In this document: positions 22,736 through 30,142 of the stretch, piece by piece | Layout: the number at the start of each line of letters is the position of its first letter | Numbering within the stretch: the stretch's first letter is position 1 | Assembly: GCA_964471225.1 (NCBI GenBank) | Contig: CAYYEZ010000068.1 | Location: forward strand, 1 to 40,253 | Direction: 5' to 3' | DNA length: 40,253 nucleotides | Origin: JAGVJT01 sp964471225 | GTDB taxonomy: Bacteria > Pseudomonadota > Gammaproteobacteria > Legionellales > Legionellaceae | The notes under the pieces: model-generated | Databases searched by the model: none | What the model was told of the DNA's origin: nothing | What the model saw: only the letters and a program-made list of their open reading frames with translations | Program-made: the position numbers and the translations under genes

Positions 22736-23446
22736 ATGTCTATTTCTTTACAAGCACAAACAAGATCTGATGTGGGGAAGGGTGCGAGCCGCCGCCTTCG
22801 TCGTCTTGAAGCCAAAGTACCTGGCGTTGTATACGGTGGAGACAAAGAAGCTTTGTCTATCGTTTTAGAGCAAAAGGCTGTGATTAAAGCGCTTGAGCAT
22901 GAAAGCGTTTACTCAAGTGTTCTTGATTTAGTGATTGATGGCGCTAAAAAACCTGAGCGAGTTATTTTGAAAGCATTGCAACGCCATCCTTATAAGCCAC
23001 ATATCATGCATATGGATTTACAGCGCGTTTCTGCGACTGATGTATTAGTTAAAATGGTTCCTATCCATTTTATCAACGAAGATAAAGCGCCTGGTCTTGA
23101 TGCTGGTGGTGTGATTAACCACACGATGACTCAAGTTGAAGTCAAATGTGAAGTCCGTCATTTGCCTGAGTTTATCGAACTTGATTTATCTAAACTTGAA
23201 TTGAATCAAGTGCTGCACTTGACTGATTTGAAATTGCCAAAAGGCGTTCAACTCGCGATTGATCCGACAACAGGGGATCATGATCATCCTGTCGTTAGCA
23301 TTCACTTGAGCCGCGCTGAGTTGAGTGAAGAAGTTGAAGAAGCGAGTGAGGAAGTTGAAGGCGAAGAAGGCTTGGCTGCAGAAGGTGATGAGACTCATGC
23401 TGATGCTCACTCTGCTCATGCAGAAGATAACAAAGAAAGCGAATAA
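22736..23446 (+). CDS. rplY: 50S ribosomal protein L25/general stress protein Ctc
   Basis: This 236-aa protein of the long L25 (Ctc/TL5) form binds 5S rRNA. The N-terminal domain (1-95) has the pattern RSDVGKGASRRLRR and VPGVVYGGDKEA; the C-terminal domain (100-195) follows with VPIHFINEDKAPGLDAGGV and MTQVEVKCEVRHLPEFIELD. The last 40 residues are a low-complexity acidic tail (SEEVEEASEEVEGEEG) ending in His/Ala-rich sequence. GGAG lies five bases before the ATG. A terminator follows immediately, so it is a single-gene unit upstream of pth. Confidence 0.96.
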   Translation: MSISLQAQTRSDVGKGASRRLRRLEAKVPGVVYGGDKEALSIVLEQKAVIKALEHESVYSSVLDLVIDGAKKPERVILKALQRHPYKPHIMHMDLQRVSATDVLVKMVPIHFINEDKAPGLDAGGVINHTMTQVEVKCEVRHLPEFIELDLSKLELNQVLHLTDLKLPKGVQLAIDPTTGDHDHPVVSIHLSRAELSEEVEEASEEVEGEEGLAAEGDETHADAHSAHAEDNKESE

Positions 23447-23457
23447 TCTTTTCATGA

Positions 23458-23486
23458 AAAAGCCATGGCCTTGTGCCATGGCTTTT
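23458..23486 (+). terminator. Rho-independent terminator after rplY
   Basis: A perfect 12-bp stem (aaaagccatggc / gccatggctttt) with a 5-base loop is followed by TTTTCTTT. It lies 11 bases past the rplY stop and just before pth. Confidence 0.85.
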
Positions 23487-23499
23487 CTTTGGGTAAATC

Positions 23500-24072
23500 A
23501 TGCCGATTAAATTGGTCGTAGGGCTTCGAAATCCAGGTCATGCTTATGAAGGCACGCGACATAATGCTGGTGCTTGGTTTGTTGACGCATGGTCAGAAAT
23601 CTCTCGCGAAGTATTTCATATCGAGAAAAAATTTCAGACTGAATTATCCTCGATGTCTTTAGCAAATGGTGCTTGTTTGGTCGCCTTGCCTTTGACGTTT
23701 ATGAATCATAGTGGCCAAGTTGTCCGTAGTCTAAGTCAGTTTTATCGTATTTTACCCGAAGAAATTTTAGTTGTGCATGATGAGTTAGATTTTGCTGCCG
23801 GCTCCATTAAATTAAAATCTGGTGGTGGGCACGGCGGTCATAATGGTTTGCGTGATATTATTACGCAGATAGGAAGTGCCGATTTTCACCGTCTTCGTGT
23901 CGGTATTGGTCATCCTGGGCATAAATCAGAGGTACATAATTATGTATTATCTAAACCGTCACCAGATGATCGACAAAAAATTACAAATGCAATACAACAA
24001 GCGATAAAAATCATGCCCATATTGCTCGAGGGGCGGGTGGGTGACGCAATGACTGAGTTAAATAAAGGATAG
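23500..24072 (+). CDS. pth: Peptidyl-tRNA hydrolase
   Basis: A 190-aa enzyme that recycles tRNA from prematurely released peptidyl-tRNAs. Conserved elements are VGLRNPGHAYEGTRHNAGAW, with the catalytic His in RHNAG, LPLTFMNHSGQ, VVHDELDFAAGSIKLKSGGGHGGHNGLRD and FHRLRVGIGHPG. The length is standard. The ribosome-binding site is weak (GGGTAA). The gene is followed after seven bases by ychF, the usual pair in proteobacteria. Confidence 0.97.
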   Translation: MPIKLVVGLRNPGHAYEGTRHNAGAWFVDAWSEISREVFHIEKKFQTELSSMSLANGACLVALPLTFMNHSGQVVRSLSQFYRILPEEILVVHDELDFAAGSIKLKSGGGHGGHNGLRDIITQIGSADFHRLRVGIGHPGHKSEVHNYVLSKPSPDDRQKITNAIQQAIKIMPILLEGRVGDAMTELNKG

Positions 24073-24079
24073 GTGTATC

Positions 24080-25171
24080 ATGGGCTTTAAATGTGGCATT
24101 GTCGGATTACCCAACGTAGGTAAGTCAACATTATTCAATGCATTAACGCAAGCAGGTATTGAGGCTGCAAATTACCCTTTCTGTACTATTGAGCCTAATG
24201 TTGGTGTTGTGACTGTGCCGGATATACGGCTTACTCAATTAGCAGAGATTGTTAAACCCGAGCGTGTTGTGCCTACTGTGATGGAATTTGTCGATATTGC
24301 AGGACTTGTAAAAGGGGCGGCACAAGGAGAAGGCCTAGGAAATAAATTTTTAGCTAATATTCGAGAAACAGATGCAATTGCGCATGTTGTGCGTTGTTTT
24401 GAACATCCTGATGTTGTTCATGTTTCAGGACGTGTTGATCCGATTCATGATATTGAGGTGATTAATACCGAATTAGCACTTGCTGACTTAGAGGCCGTAG
24501 AGCGTGCATTATTGAAAGCTCAAAAAAATAGTAAAAGCGGCCAGAAAGATGCGATTTTAGAGCTTGCCTTGCTTGAAAAAATACAAACACATTTAAATGC
24601 AGGTTTGCCTGTCCGTACTTTAGATTTAAGTCCTGAAGACAATCTTGTCGTGCAGCGCTTTTGTTTTATCACTGCAAAACCAGTACTTTATATCGCGAAT
24701 GTTGCTGATGATGGATATACCAATAATCCGCTACTAGATGCCGTAGAGACGTTTGCTAAAGCTGAGAATGCCAAAGTTGTTGCACTGAGTGCTGCTACAG
24801 AGTCAGAAATTGCAGAGTTAGATGAAGACGATCGTGCGTTATTTATGGAAGATTTAGGTTTGACTGAGCCTGGTTTACATCGAGTGATTCGTGCCGGATA
24901 CGCCTTACTTGGTTTGCAAACTTATTTTACTGCTGGCGTGAAAGAGGTTCGTGCTTGGACTGTGCGTCAAGGCGCTAGTGCTCCAGAGGCCGCGGGTGTG
25001 ATTCATACTGATTTCCAAAAAGGATTCATTCGTGCAGAAGTGACGGCTTTCGATGATTTTATTCAATATCGCGGTGAACAAGGCGCCAAAGAAGCGGGTA
25101 AACTCCGTCTCGAAGGCAAAGACTACATCGTCAAAGATGGTGATGTCATGCATTTTCGTTTTAATGTCTAA
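24080..25171 (+). CDS. ychF: Redox-regulated ATPase YchF (OLA1 family)
   Basis: This 363-aa Obg-family P-loop protein binds ATP rather than GTP in characterised members and interacts with the 70S ribosome. G1 is GLPNVGKST, G2 NYPFCTIEPN and G3 DIAGLVKGAAQGEGLGNKFL. The position equivalent to G4 reads IANVADDGY, so the usual NxxE of YchF is NxxD here. A TGS-like C-terminal domain (about 280-363) includes TDFQKGFIRAEV and LRLEGKDYIVKDGDVMHFRFNV. AGG lies upstream of the ATG, and a hairpin terminator follows. It is co-transcribed with pth. Confidence 0.96.
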   Translation: MGFKCGIVGLPNVGKSTLFNALTQAGIEAANYPFCTIEPNVGVVTVPDIRLTQLAEIVKPERVVPTVMEFVDIAGLVKGAAQGEGLGNKFLANIRETDAIAHVVRCFEHPDVVHVSGRVDPIHDIEVINTELALADLEAVERALLKAQKNSKSGQKDAILELALLEKIQTHLNAGLPVRTLDLSPEDNLVVQRFCFITAKPVLYIANVADDGYTNNPLLDAVETFAKAENAKVVALSAATESEIAELDEDDRALFMEDLGLTEPGLHRVIRAGYALLGLQTYFTAGVKEVRAWTVRQGASAPEAAGVIHTDFQKGFIRAEVTAFDDFIQYRGEQGAKEAGKLRLEGKDYIVKDGDVMHFRFNV

Positions 25172-25177
25172 GTATAG

Positions 25178-25210
25178 GCGTGGTGGATGCATAAGCTTTC
25201 CACCACACGC
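25178..25210 (+). terminator. Hairpin terminator after ychF
   Basis: A 10-bp stem with a 2-base bulge (gcgtggtgga / tccaccacacgc) seven bases past the ychF stop, followed by ATTTTG. It lies between convergent genes; the minus side has no T run, so it mainly serves ychF. Confidence 0.55.
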
Positions 25211-25222
25211 ATTTTGACACAC

Positions 25223-25723
25223 CTATTTTACCCGGACCGTTTTGCCCACAGGTGTATATCCGTTATACTTATACGTGCCGCTGGCGGTATCGATGTAAAA
25301 CTCCATAGAACCATGGCAGTAACCATTGTAATACAGGCTCACATACGAAATATAATCGCCAAGCCAAGGCAATGTATACGTGGTTAAATAAACACCGTCA
25401 TCAAATCGACCATACACATTCACATCAGTGATACCGTCGTTTCTTACCGTGATGTAGCAATCTGACGAAGACATGGCAGACATTTCTTTTGTTGAGGATG
25501 TCGAGCTCATGGCTTTGGGTCCTGTGCTATCCACAGTACTAGCCGAAGAGTCACTCGGATGCATGTAAGTTTGAGGTCTCACACTTGATTCCGGTGGCTT
25601 AGAAGCCGCTGTTGGTGCTGCGGTGGTTGTGGTTTCCTCAGAAGAAATCCCTTTGTCTGTTTCTGCATAAGCGCTTGTGATGGTGCCTAAACAACATGCT
25701 AGGGCAATAGATAATTTGCGCAT
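25223..25723 (-). CDS. Secreted 166-aa protein with Ser/Thr-rich linker and beta-rich C-terminal domain
   Basis: I do not recognise this family. A signal peptide (RKLSIALACCLGTITSAYA, cleaved before ETDKG) precedes a low-complexity Ser/Thr/Pro/Ala linker of about 70 residues. The last 80 residues form a compact beta-rich domain with Tyr and Gly, two Cys (SSDCYITV and NGYCHGS) that could form a disulfide, and a repeated V-N/D-G pattern. The start at 25723 is chosen because GGAG lies six bases upstream and the signal peptide begins there. An exported surface or periplasmic protein is likely. It has its own transcript and converges on ychF. Confidence 0.7.
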   Translation of the reverse strand: MRKLSIALACCLGTITSAYAETDKGISSEETTTTAAPTAASKPPESSVRPQTYMHPSDSSASTVDSTGPKAMSSTSSTKEMSAMSSSDCYITVRNDGITDVNVYGRFDDGVYLTTYTLPWLGDYISYVSLYYNGYCHGSMEFYIDTASGTYKYNGYTPVGKTVRVK

Positions 25724-25764
25724 GGAAATCTCCAAATATTAGTCATTACGATTCATATTTTAGC

Positions 25765-26010
25765 ATGTTGGTTGTTCGTATTCCAATCAAGGTGGTGATC
25801 AAAATATTAAATCGAATGAGGATGGTGCAGCAAGACGCAGAATGTCTTGTTCAAGAGTATAACGTTAATCTGATGACAAAATCTGTCAATTTTCATCACT
25901 TTCTAAAATTTGCGAAAAGTGCATTAGAGAGCGAGGTGCATGAAGTACGTGAAAATCAAAAGCGGCCTCGAGATACCTTCTTTGTTCACAATGATAAAAA
26001 GCCAAAATAG
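25765..26010 (+). CDS. Possible small protein, 81 aa
   Basis: An open frame divergent from the secreted protein gene. The C-terminal 50 residues are charged (EVHEVRENQKRPRDTF, HNDKKPK) and look protein-like, but no ribosome-binding site precedes the ATG at 25765 and no family is recognised. Internal ATGs at 25816 and 25822 are alternatives. This could also be chance, so the call is weak. Confidence 0.3.
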   Translation: MLVVRIPIKVVIKILNRMRMVQQDAECLVQEYNVNLMTKSVNFHHFLKFAKSALESEVHEVRENQKRPRDTFFVHNDKKPK

Positions 26011-26141
26011 ACGAGAGGGATATGATACAAGAGTCAGCAGCGGTGCGATTTCTCTTATAGATGAGTTAGCATTTTATGCTTGACATAAAGTCGTTAATTC
26101 TAAAGACTGTGGAGCCTAGTCATATACTATGTCGGATTGAG

Positions 26142-27782
26142 ATGGATAGTACTAAAAAACATCTAGATAATATTACTCATATGCAGTTTTATATCACACC
26201 ACTATTACTCATCATCTTTATAGAGCTTATTCGAACAGCTTGGATTTGCGACGACTCGGCAATCACCATTCGAAGTGTATTAAACTTTTTACATGGATTC
26301 GGCCCCACATTCAATATAGATGAACGAGTACAAAGTTTTACACATCCTTTGTGGTTTTTACTCCTTGCCTTCGTGACAGGCATTTCAAAAAATATATTCT
26401 TTTCGATATTTTTTAACTCGATTGTTTTCTCTTTATTGACTGCTTGGTTACTCATTGCTCGATTATCGATAAGTCTTTGGCATGCCGTACTTGTCTCGTC
26501 TGCATTGATATTTTCAAAAGCTTATCTTGATTTTTCAACTTCAGGATTAGAGAACTCATTATCACATTTTTTAATTGTGATGTGTGTAGCGATGAGTTTT
26601 CAATTGTCTGAAAAAACCTCTACCTTAAAACATACTGTCTTGATTACATTGTGTTCGCTTTTATATTTAAATAGGGCAGACTTAATTTTGCTTGTCTTCC
26701 CCTTGGTAATCTATCAATGTTATTGTTTTCGCTCGAATAGAAAGGCACTTGCTTTATCAATATTAGTCGGTCTCTTACCACTTGTGCTTTGGACGTTTTT
26801 TTCCCTATTTTATTACGGATTTCTTTTTCCCAATACTGCCTATGCAAAATTAGGATCAGGTATTCCAAGAGATGAGCTCATTCATCAGGGATTTCGGTAC
26901 TTTTTAAATTCTATTGACCAAGATCCACTGACCTTAAGTTTAATTTTAATGAGCTTAATACTTGGTTGGAAATCGTCTGTTGAATCAAAAATGATCAACC
27001 TAGGGATTTTACTATATTTAATTTACATCGTCTTTATTGGTGGAGACTTTATGTCTGGGCGTTTTTTTACAGCGCCATTTATTTGTGCCTGTTGTGTATT
27101 GGCACGTCTAAACTTTCCTACACAAGGTCTGAGAATTCTCACTTCTATCTCGATCATTTTAGGTTGTCTTACGCTTCAAGCCACCTTATTAAGTCACTCG
27201 TCCTACAACAGTCGGACTTTGGGTATGACCTTAAACATTTCAGATGAGAGAGGTATATATTATCCTGATTGGGGTCTTTTAGCGGCTAAACCTTACACTT
27301 ATCAATCTGGTGATTGGGGGCAAGAGCGTACCCGTGCTATTACGATCTTATGCGGGCTTCTTGGTTTTAGTGGTTTAGCACAAGGCCCTCATGTACATTT
27401 TATTGATACTTGTGCTCTAGCAGACCCACTTCTGTCAAAATTGCCAATTGAATATACACCTCAATGGCGTATTGGTCATTTCGAACGCCAACTTCCAGAT
27501 GGATATATCGAAAGCATAAAGCAAAATAAAAATCTTATTCGTGATCCTCAAATAAAAGCGTACTACGATGCAATTAGGCTTGTCACGCGCGGAAAATTGT
27601 TAGATAAACAAAGACTTTATACCATAATCAAACTTAATTTGGGTCTGATATCTCAACCTAAATTATTAAATTTAGAGCAGTCTTCTCATCAAAACCATGC
27701 GAATCCTGCCCTAATTTTATTACAACAAAAAAATATAGAGGCTTTTTTACCGGGTTCTCGAGTGATTGATTTGTCATCATAG
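26142..27782 (+). CDS. GT-C type polytopic membrane glycosyltransferase-like protein
   Basis: This 546-aa integral membrane protein has about nine to ten hydrophobic spans in its first 380 residues and a soluble periplasmic-like C-terminal part. The first outside loop contains a DD pair (ICDDSAITIRS), followed by NIDERVQSFTHPLW and later IGGDFMSGRFFTAPF. This layout matches GT-C glycosyltransferases that use polyprenyl-phosphate sugars, such as ArnT- or arabinofuranosyltransferase-like proteins. The sugar and acceptor are unknown. The ATG at 26142 (GGA nearby) is preferred over 26076, which adds 22 residues without a ribosome-binding site. The stop codon forms the start of a 13-bp inverted repeat. 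Confidence 0.7.
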   Translation: MDSTKKHLDNITHMQFYITPLLLIIFIELIRTAWICDDSAITIRSVLNFLHGFGPTFNIDERVQSFTHPLWFLLLAFVTGISKNIFFSIFFNSIVFSLLTAWLLIARLSISLWHAVLVSSALIFSKAYLDFSTSGLENSLSHFLIVMCVAMSFQLSEKTSTLKHTVLITLCSLLYLNRADLILLVFPLVIYQCYCFRSNRKALALSILVGLLPLVLWTFFSLFYYGFLFPNTAYAKLGSGIPRDELIHQGFRYFLNSIDQDPLTLSLILMSLILGWKSSVESKMINLGILLYLIYIVFIGGDFMSGRFFTAPFICACCVLARLNFPTQGLRILTSISIILGCLTLQATLLSHSSYNSRTLGMTLNISDERGIYYPDWGLLAAKPYTYQSGDWGQERTRAITILCGLLGFSGLAQGPHVHFIDTCALADPLLSKLPIEYTPQWRIGHFERQLPDGYIESIKQNKNLIRDPQIKAYYDAIRLVTRGKLLDKQRLYTIIKLNLGLISQPKLLNLEQSSHQNHANPALILLQQKNIEAFLPGSRVIDLSS

Positions 27783-27820
27783 CCTTGACCAGGGTTCGGC
27801 CGATTTACTGGTTAAGGCTA
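27780..27820. terminator. 13-bp inverted repeat at the end of the GT-C gene
   Basis: tagccttgaccag (27780-27792, including the stop codon) pairs with ctggttaaggcta (27808-27820), with one G-U pair and a 15-base loop. It lies between convergent genes. Neither side has a T run, so it may block exonucleases or transcription read-through rather than act as a classical terminator. Confidence 0.4.
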
Positions 27821-27832
27821 TCTAAAAGCGGT

Positions 27833-28863
27833 CTAAATGAACGATAACCCTCGTAGAGCTTCTCGCAGCAAAGAAGACTCATCAGTTGGCAATAAAACGC
27901 CAAGACGACGCATGAGAGAAACGTCAAAATGCTTACAAGTCACCACCAAATGATCTGTATCTTTGTTCTTTTGAAGACTAACAACCATTGCTTTTGTTAA
28001 GCGTAACGCAGCATATAGGCGACGCGCTTGACGTTCGTCAGGACACTCAATCCATGCGAGAGCATGATTTTTTGAGTATTTCCAATCTAAGTCAATTTTA
28101 CTTATATTTTTTAGTAAAGTTAAAATTTCCTCACGTTGATAATGGGTGCTTGGTGTTGTCAAATGCAGAGGAGCAGTCGGTGCAGGTCGCTCTAATCGTC
28201 TTTGATCCTCTGAAACCCAAGCGACAAGATTCTCATCATAACGACGATTTGTTTCTCCATCAAACAATTCGACTCGCTCAGAAAGATAATTACCATCAGT
28301 TTTTCTGAGCTCAACAATTTTTCCATTTAATATGATAGGCTGATAAAACGGTATTTTCGCAGCTGTTCTTTTTTCATGAGATAACTCTCTTGCTAGATAA
28401 TATCTATCAGCCCATAAATCACAAATTACAGCATCTCCCCATGCTCTAGGATCTGTAAGAGACGAACCTTGCTGTCGACCAATCAATACAACGACATGAT
28501 CAATGTTTTAAAATACATGGCTTGAACCGCTAGATCTGGATAAGTTTTCTTCAAATATCCAATAGCGTAGTTCGTAAACAAGCCACAATTTCCTCCGCAT
28601 AAAGATTGAGTGATATCAGTCACTTTTTCAATATCTACATGCCTAATATTATCGAAAAGTCCACCTTGGAAAGAAATTGCAGACAAATAATTCGACAGTT
28701 CATTTTCAAAGAGCTGTTCAGTTTCTGCCACATCTACTCGATTTACAGCTCCAAGAGGGGATCGCTGACGAATGACATCTCGAATTTCTATAAGTAAAGG
28801 ATAGTAAACGTGATCAATTAATTCTGGGGCAATACTCGGAGTTTCAATGGCAGATGCCTGCAT
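27833..28863 (-). pseudogene. Papain-like cysteine protease-type gene broken by a frameshift
   Basis: Two adjacent minus-strand frames (28863-28483 and the frame ending at 27833) join into one protein of about 340 aa if one base is restored in the A4 run near 28506-28509. The first part holds SLCGGNCGLFTNYAIGYL with a candidate nucleophile Cys (residue 93). The second part begins with DHVVVLIGR, which supplies a His, then WGDAVICDLWAD with a candidate Asp. This Cys/His/Asp order fits papain-like effector proteins. In the zero frame translation stops four codons past the His region (IMSLY). Possible explanations are a true pseudogene, a sequencing error, or recoding; TTTT-AAAA is not a good simultaneous-slippage heptamer. 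The N-terminal 80 residues are not recognised. Confidence 0.65.
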
Positions 28864-28993
28864 GATATAAACCTTATTGTATGTTTTTAAAAAGGTAAGC
28901 TGTATATTAAAGGCGACTGTAGATCAATAAATGGCTATATGTCGTCCAGGGTCTTGGCGGAGTTATTAAGTCGATTGTACATTGCTAATTGAA

Positions 28994-29008
28994 GTCAGAG
29001 TGGCTGAC
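28994..29008 (-). terminator. Weak hairpin after tRNA-Pro
   Basis: A 5-bp stem (gtcag / ctgac, loop of 5) sits about 25 bases beyond the tRNA 3' end and is followed on the minus strand by TTCAATT. It is a marginal terminator candidate. Nothing else is evident in 28864-29032. Confidence 0.3.
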
Positions 29009-29032
29009 TAGGAGTAGACTCGATAAACATTA

Positions 29033-29109
29033 TGGTCGGAGTGACAGGAGTTGAACCTGCGACCCCTGCCTCCCGAAGGCAGTGCTCTACCAGGCTGAGC
29101 TACACTCCG
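29033..29109 (-). tRNA. tRNA-Pro (anticodon CGG)
   Basis: A complete 77-base cloverleaf on the minus strand. The acceptor stem pairs CGGAGTG with CACTCCG. The D arm contains AGCTCAGCCTGGTAGAGC. The anticodon stem CTGCC/GGCAG encloses the loop TTCGGGA, with CGG as anticodon and G37, the usual tRNA-Pro feature. The T arm has GGTTCAACTCC. The CCA end is encoded. It lies 12 bases downstream of ispB on the same strand. Confidence 0.97.
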
Positions 29110-29121
29110 ACGAATACAAGA

Positions 29122-30090
29122 TTAATGATCGCGCGATATGGCATAATCTGCAAGCATCAATAGTGCTTTTTTATATGGTGTCTCAGGGAGAAGTGATAGC
29201 GCTGTTTTTGCGTGCTCAATTTCGTTTTTTGCTAATGTGCGTGTGTACTCAAGCGCGTTTGTTGTACTGATAATGTTTAAAATTTCTGAAAGATGATCCA
29301 GGGCGTGTGTTTCTAAACTTTGTCGAATCATGGCTTGTTGCTCAGGCGTGCTTTGTTTAAAAGCATACAACAAGGGCATGGTTGGTTTGCCGTTGGCGAG
29401 ATCGTTTCCGATATTTTTTCCAGTCACTTCTGCACTCGCGCAGTAATCGAGTGCGTCATCAATGAGTTGAAACGCATTACCTAAATGTAAACCATACTTG
29501 TACATCGCATCGACTACATCGGAAGAAGCTTGACTTAAAATTGCACTAGCTTGTGCTGAGACAGCAAACACAAGAGATGTTTTAGAGCGAATTACATGAA
29601 AATAATCTGCTTCTGATAGCTCAATATTATGTTGATTAGTTAACTGCTGAATTTCGCCTGAGGCAACGTCTAGTGCCATGTCAGTTAAGACATGCATAAT
29701 AGAAAGATTGTTGAGTGATAACATCAACTGCATATAGCGAACGAAAAGATAGTCTCCGCCTAAAATGCTTGCTTTACTACCCCAGATTTGGTGCGCTGTT
29801 TCGCGTCCACGACGTAGTGCTGATTCATCAATGACATCATCATGTAAAAGAGTTGCTGTATGAAAAAACTCCATCATTGTGGCGAGTATGATATGCTGCT
29901 GTCCTTCGTAACAACACGCACGACTTGCCAAAAGGACAAGTAAAGGACGTAGGCGCTTTCCACCGCTTTGTATTAGGTGATTCACCAGGTCTGATGCAAG
30001 CTCGACTGATGAGTGGCTACTAGAGAGAATAAATTCGTTTACAGCGGTGAAGTCTTGTTTCACCAATTCGTGAAGATGCTGAAGCGACAT
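29122..30090 (-). CDS. ispB: Octaprenyl diphosphate synthase
   Basis: This 322-aa trans-long-chain polyprenyl synthase makes the ubiquinone side chain from FPP and IPP. The first aspartate-rich motif is LLHDDVIDE (DDxxD, residues 84-88) and the second QLIDDALDY (about residue 210). Between them are GKRLRPL, RGRETAHQIWG and GGDYLF. The length matches E. coli IspB (323 aa). AAGGA lies upstream of the ATG. Chain length (C40 or other) cannot be read with certainty; the residues before the first DDxxD are small or bulky in mixed order. It is separated from rplU-rpmA, unlike in E. coli. Confidence 0.93.
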   Translation of the reverse strand: MSLQHLHELVKQDFTAVNEFILSSSHSSVELASDLVNHLIQSGGKRLRPLLVLLASRACCYEGQQHIILATMMEFFHTATLLHDDVIDESALRRGRETAHQIWGSKASILGGDYLFVRYMQLMLSLNNLSIMHVLTDMALDVASGEIQQLTNQHNIELSEADYFHVIRSKTSLVFAVSAQASAILSQASSDVVDAMYKYGLHLGNAFQLIDDALDYCASAEVTGKNIGNDLANGKPTMPLLYAFKQSTPEQQAMIRQSLETHALDHLSEILNIISTTNALEYTRTLAKNEIEHAKTALSLLPETPYKKALLMLADYAISRDH

Positions 30091-30142
30091 ATTATCGTCC
30101 TTATTACGGAGGCATGAATCCTAAGCTCAAGCCAGTAAAATG

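Noticed and set aside
26021..26059. 12-codon frame with good ribosome-binding site (AGGGAT then ATG) before the GT-C gene
   Set aside because: Too short to support, no lipobox, no runs of regulatory codons and no attenuator hairpin; probably chance.
28500..28520. Programmed -1 frameshift signal at TTTT-AAAA in the protease-like gene
   Set aside because: The zero-frame codons TTT AAA preceded by T do not fit X-XXY-YYZ, since the second tRNA could not re-pair on TAA. A lost base in the A run is simpler.
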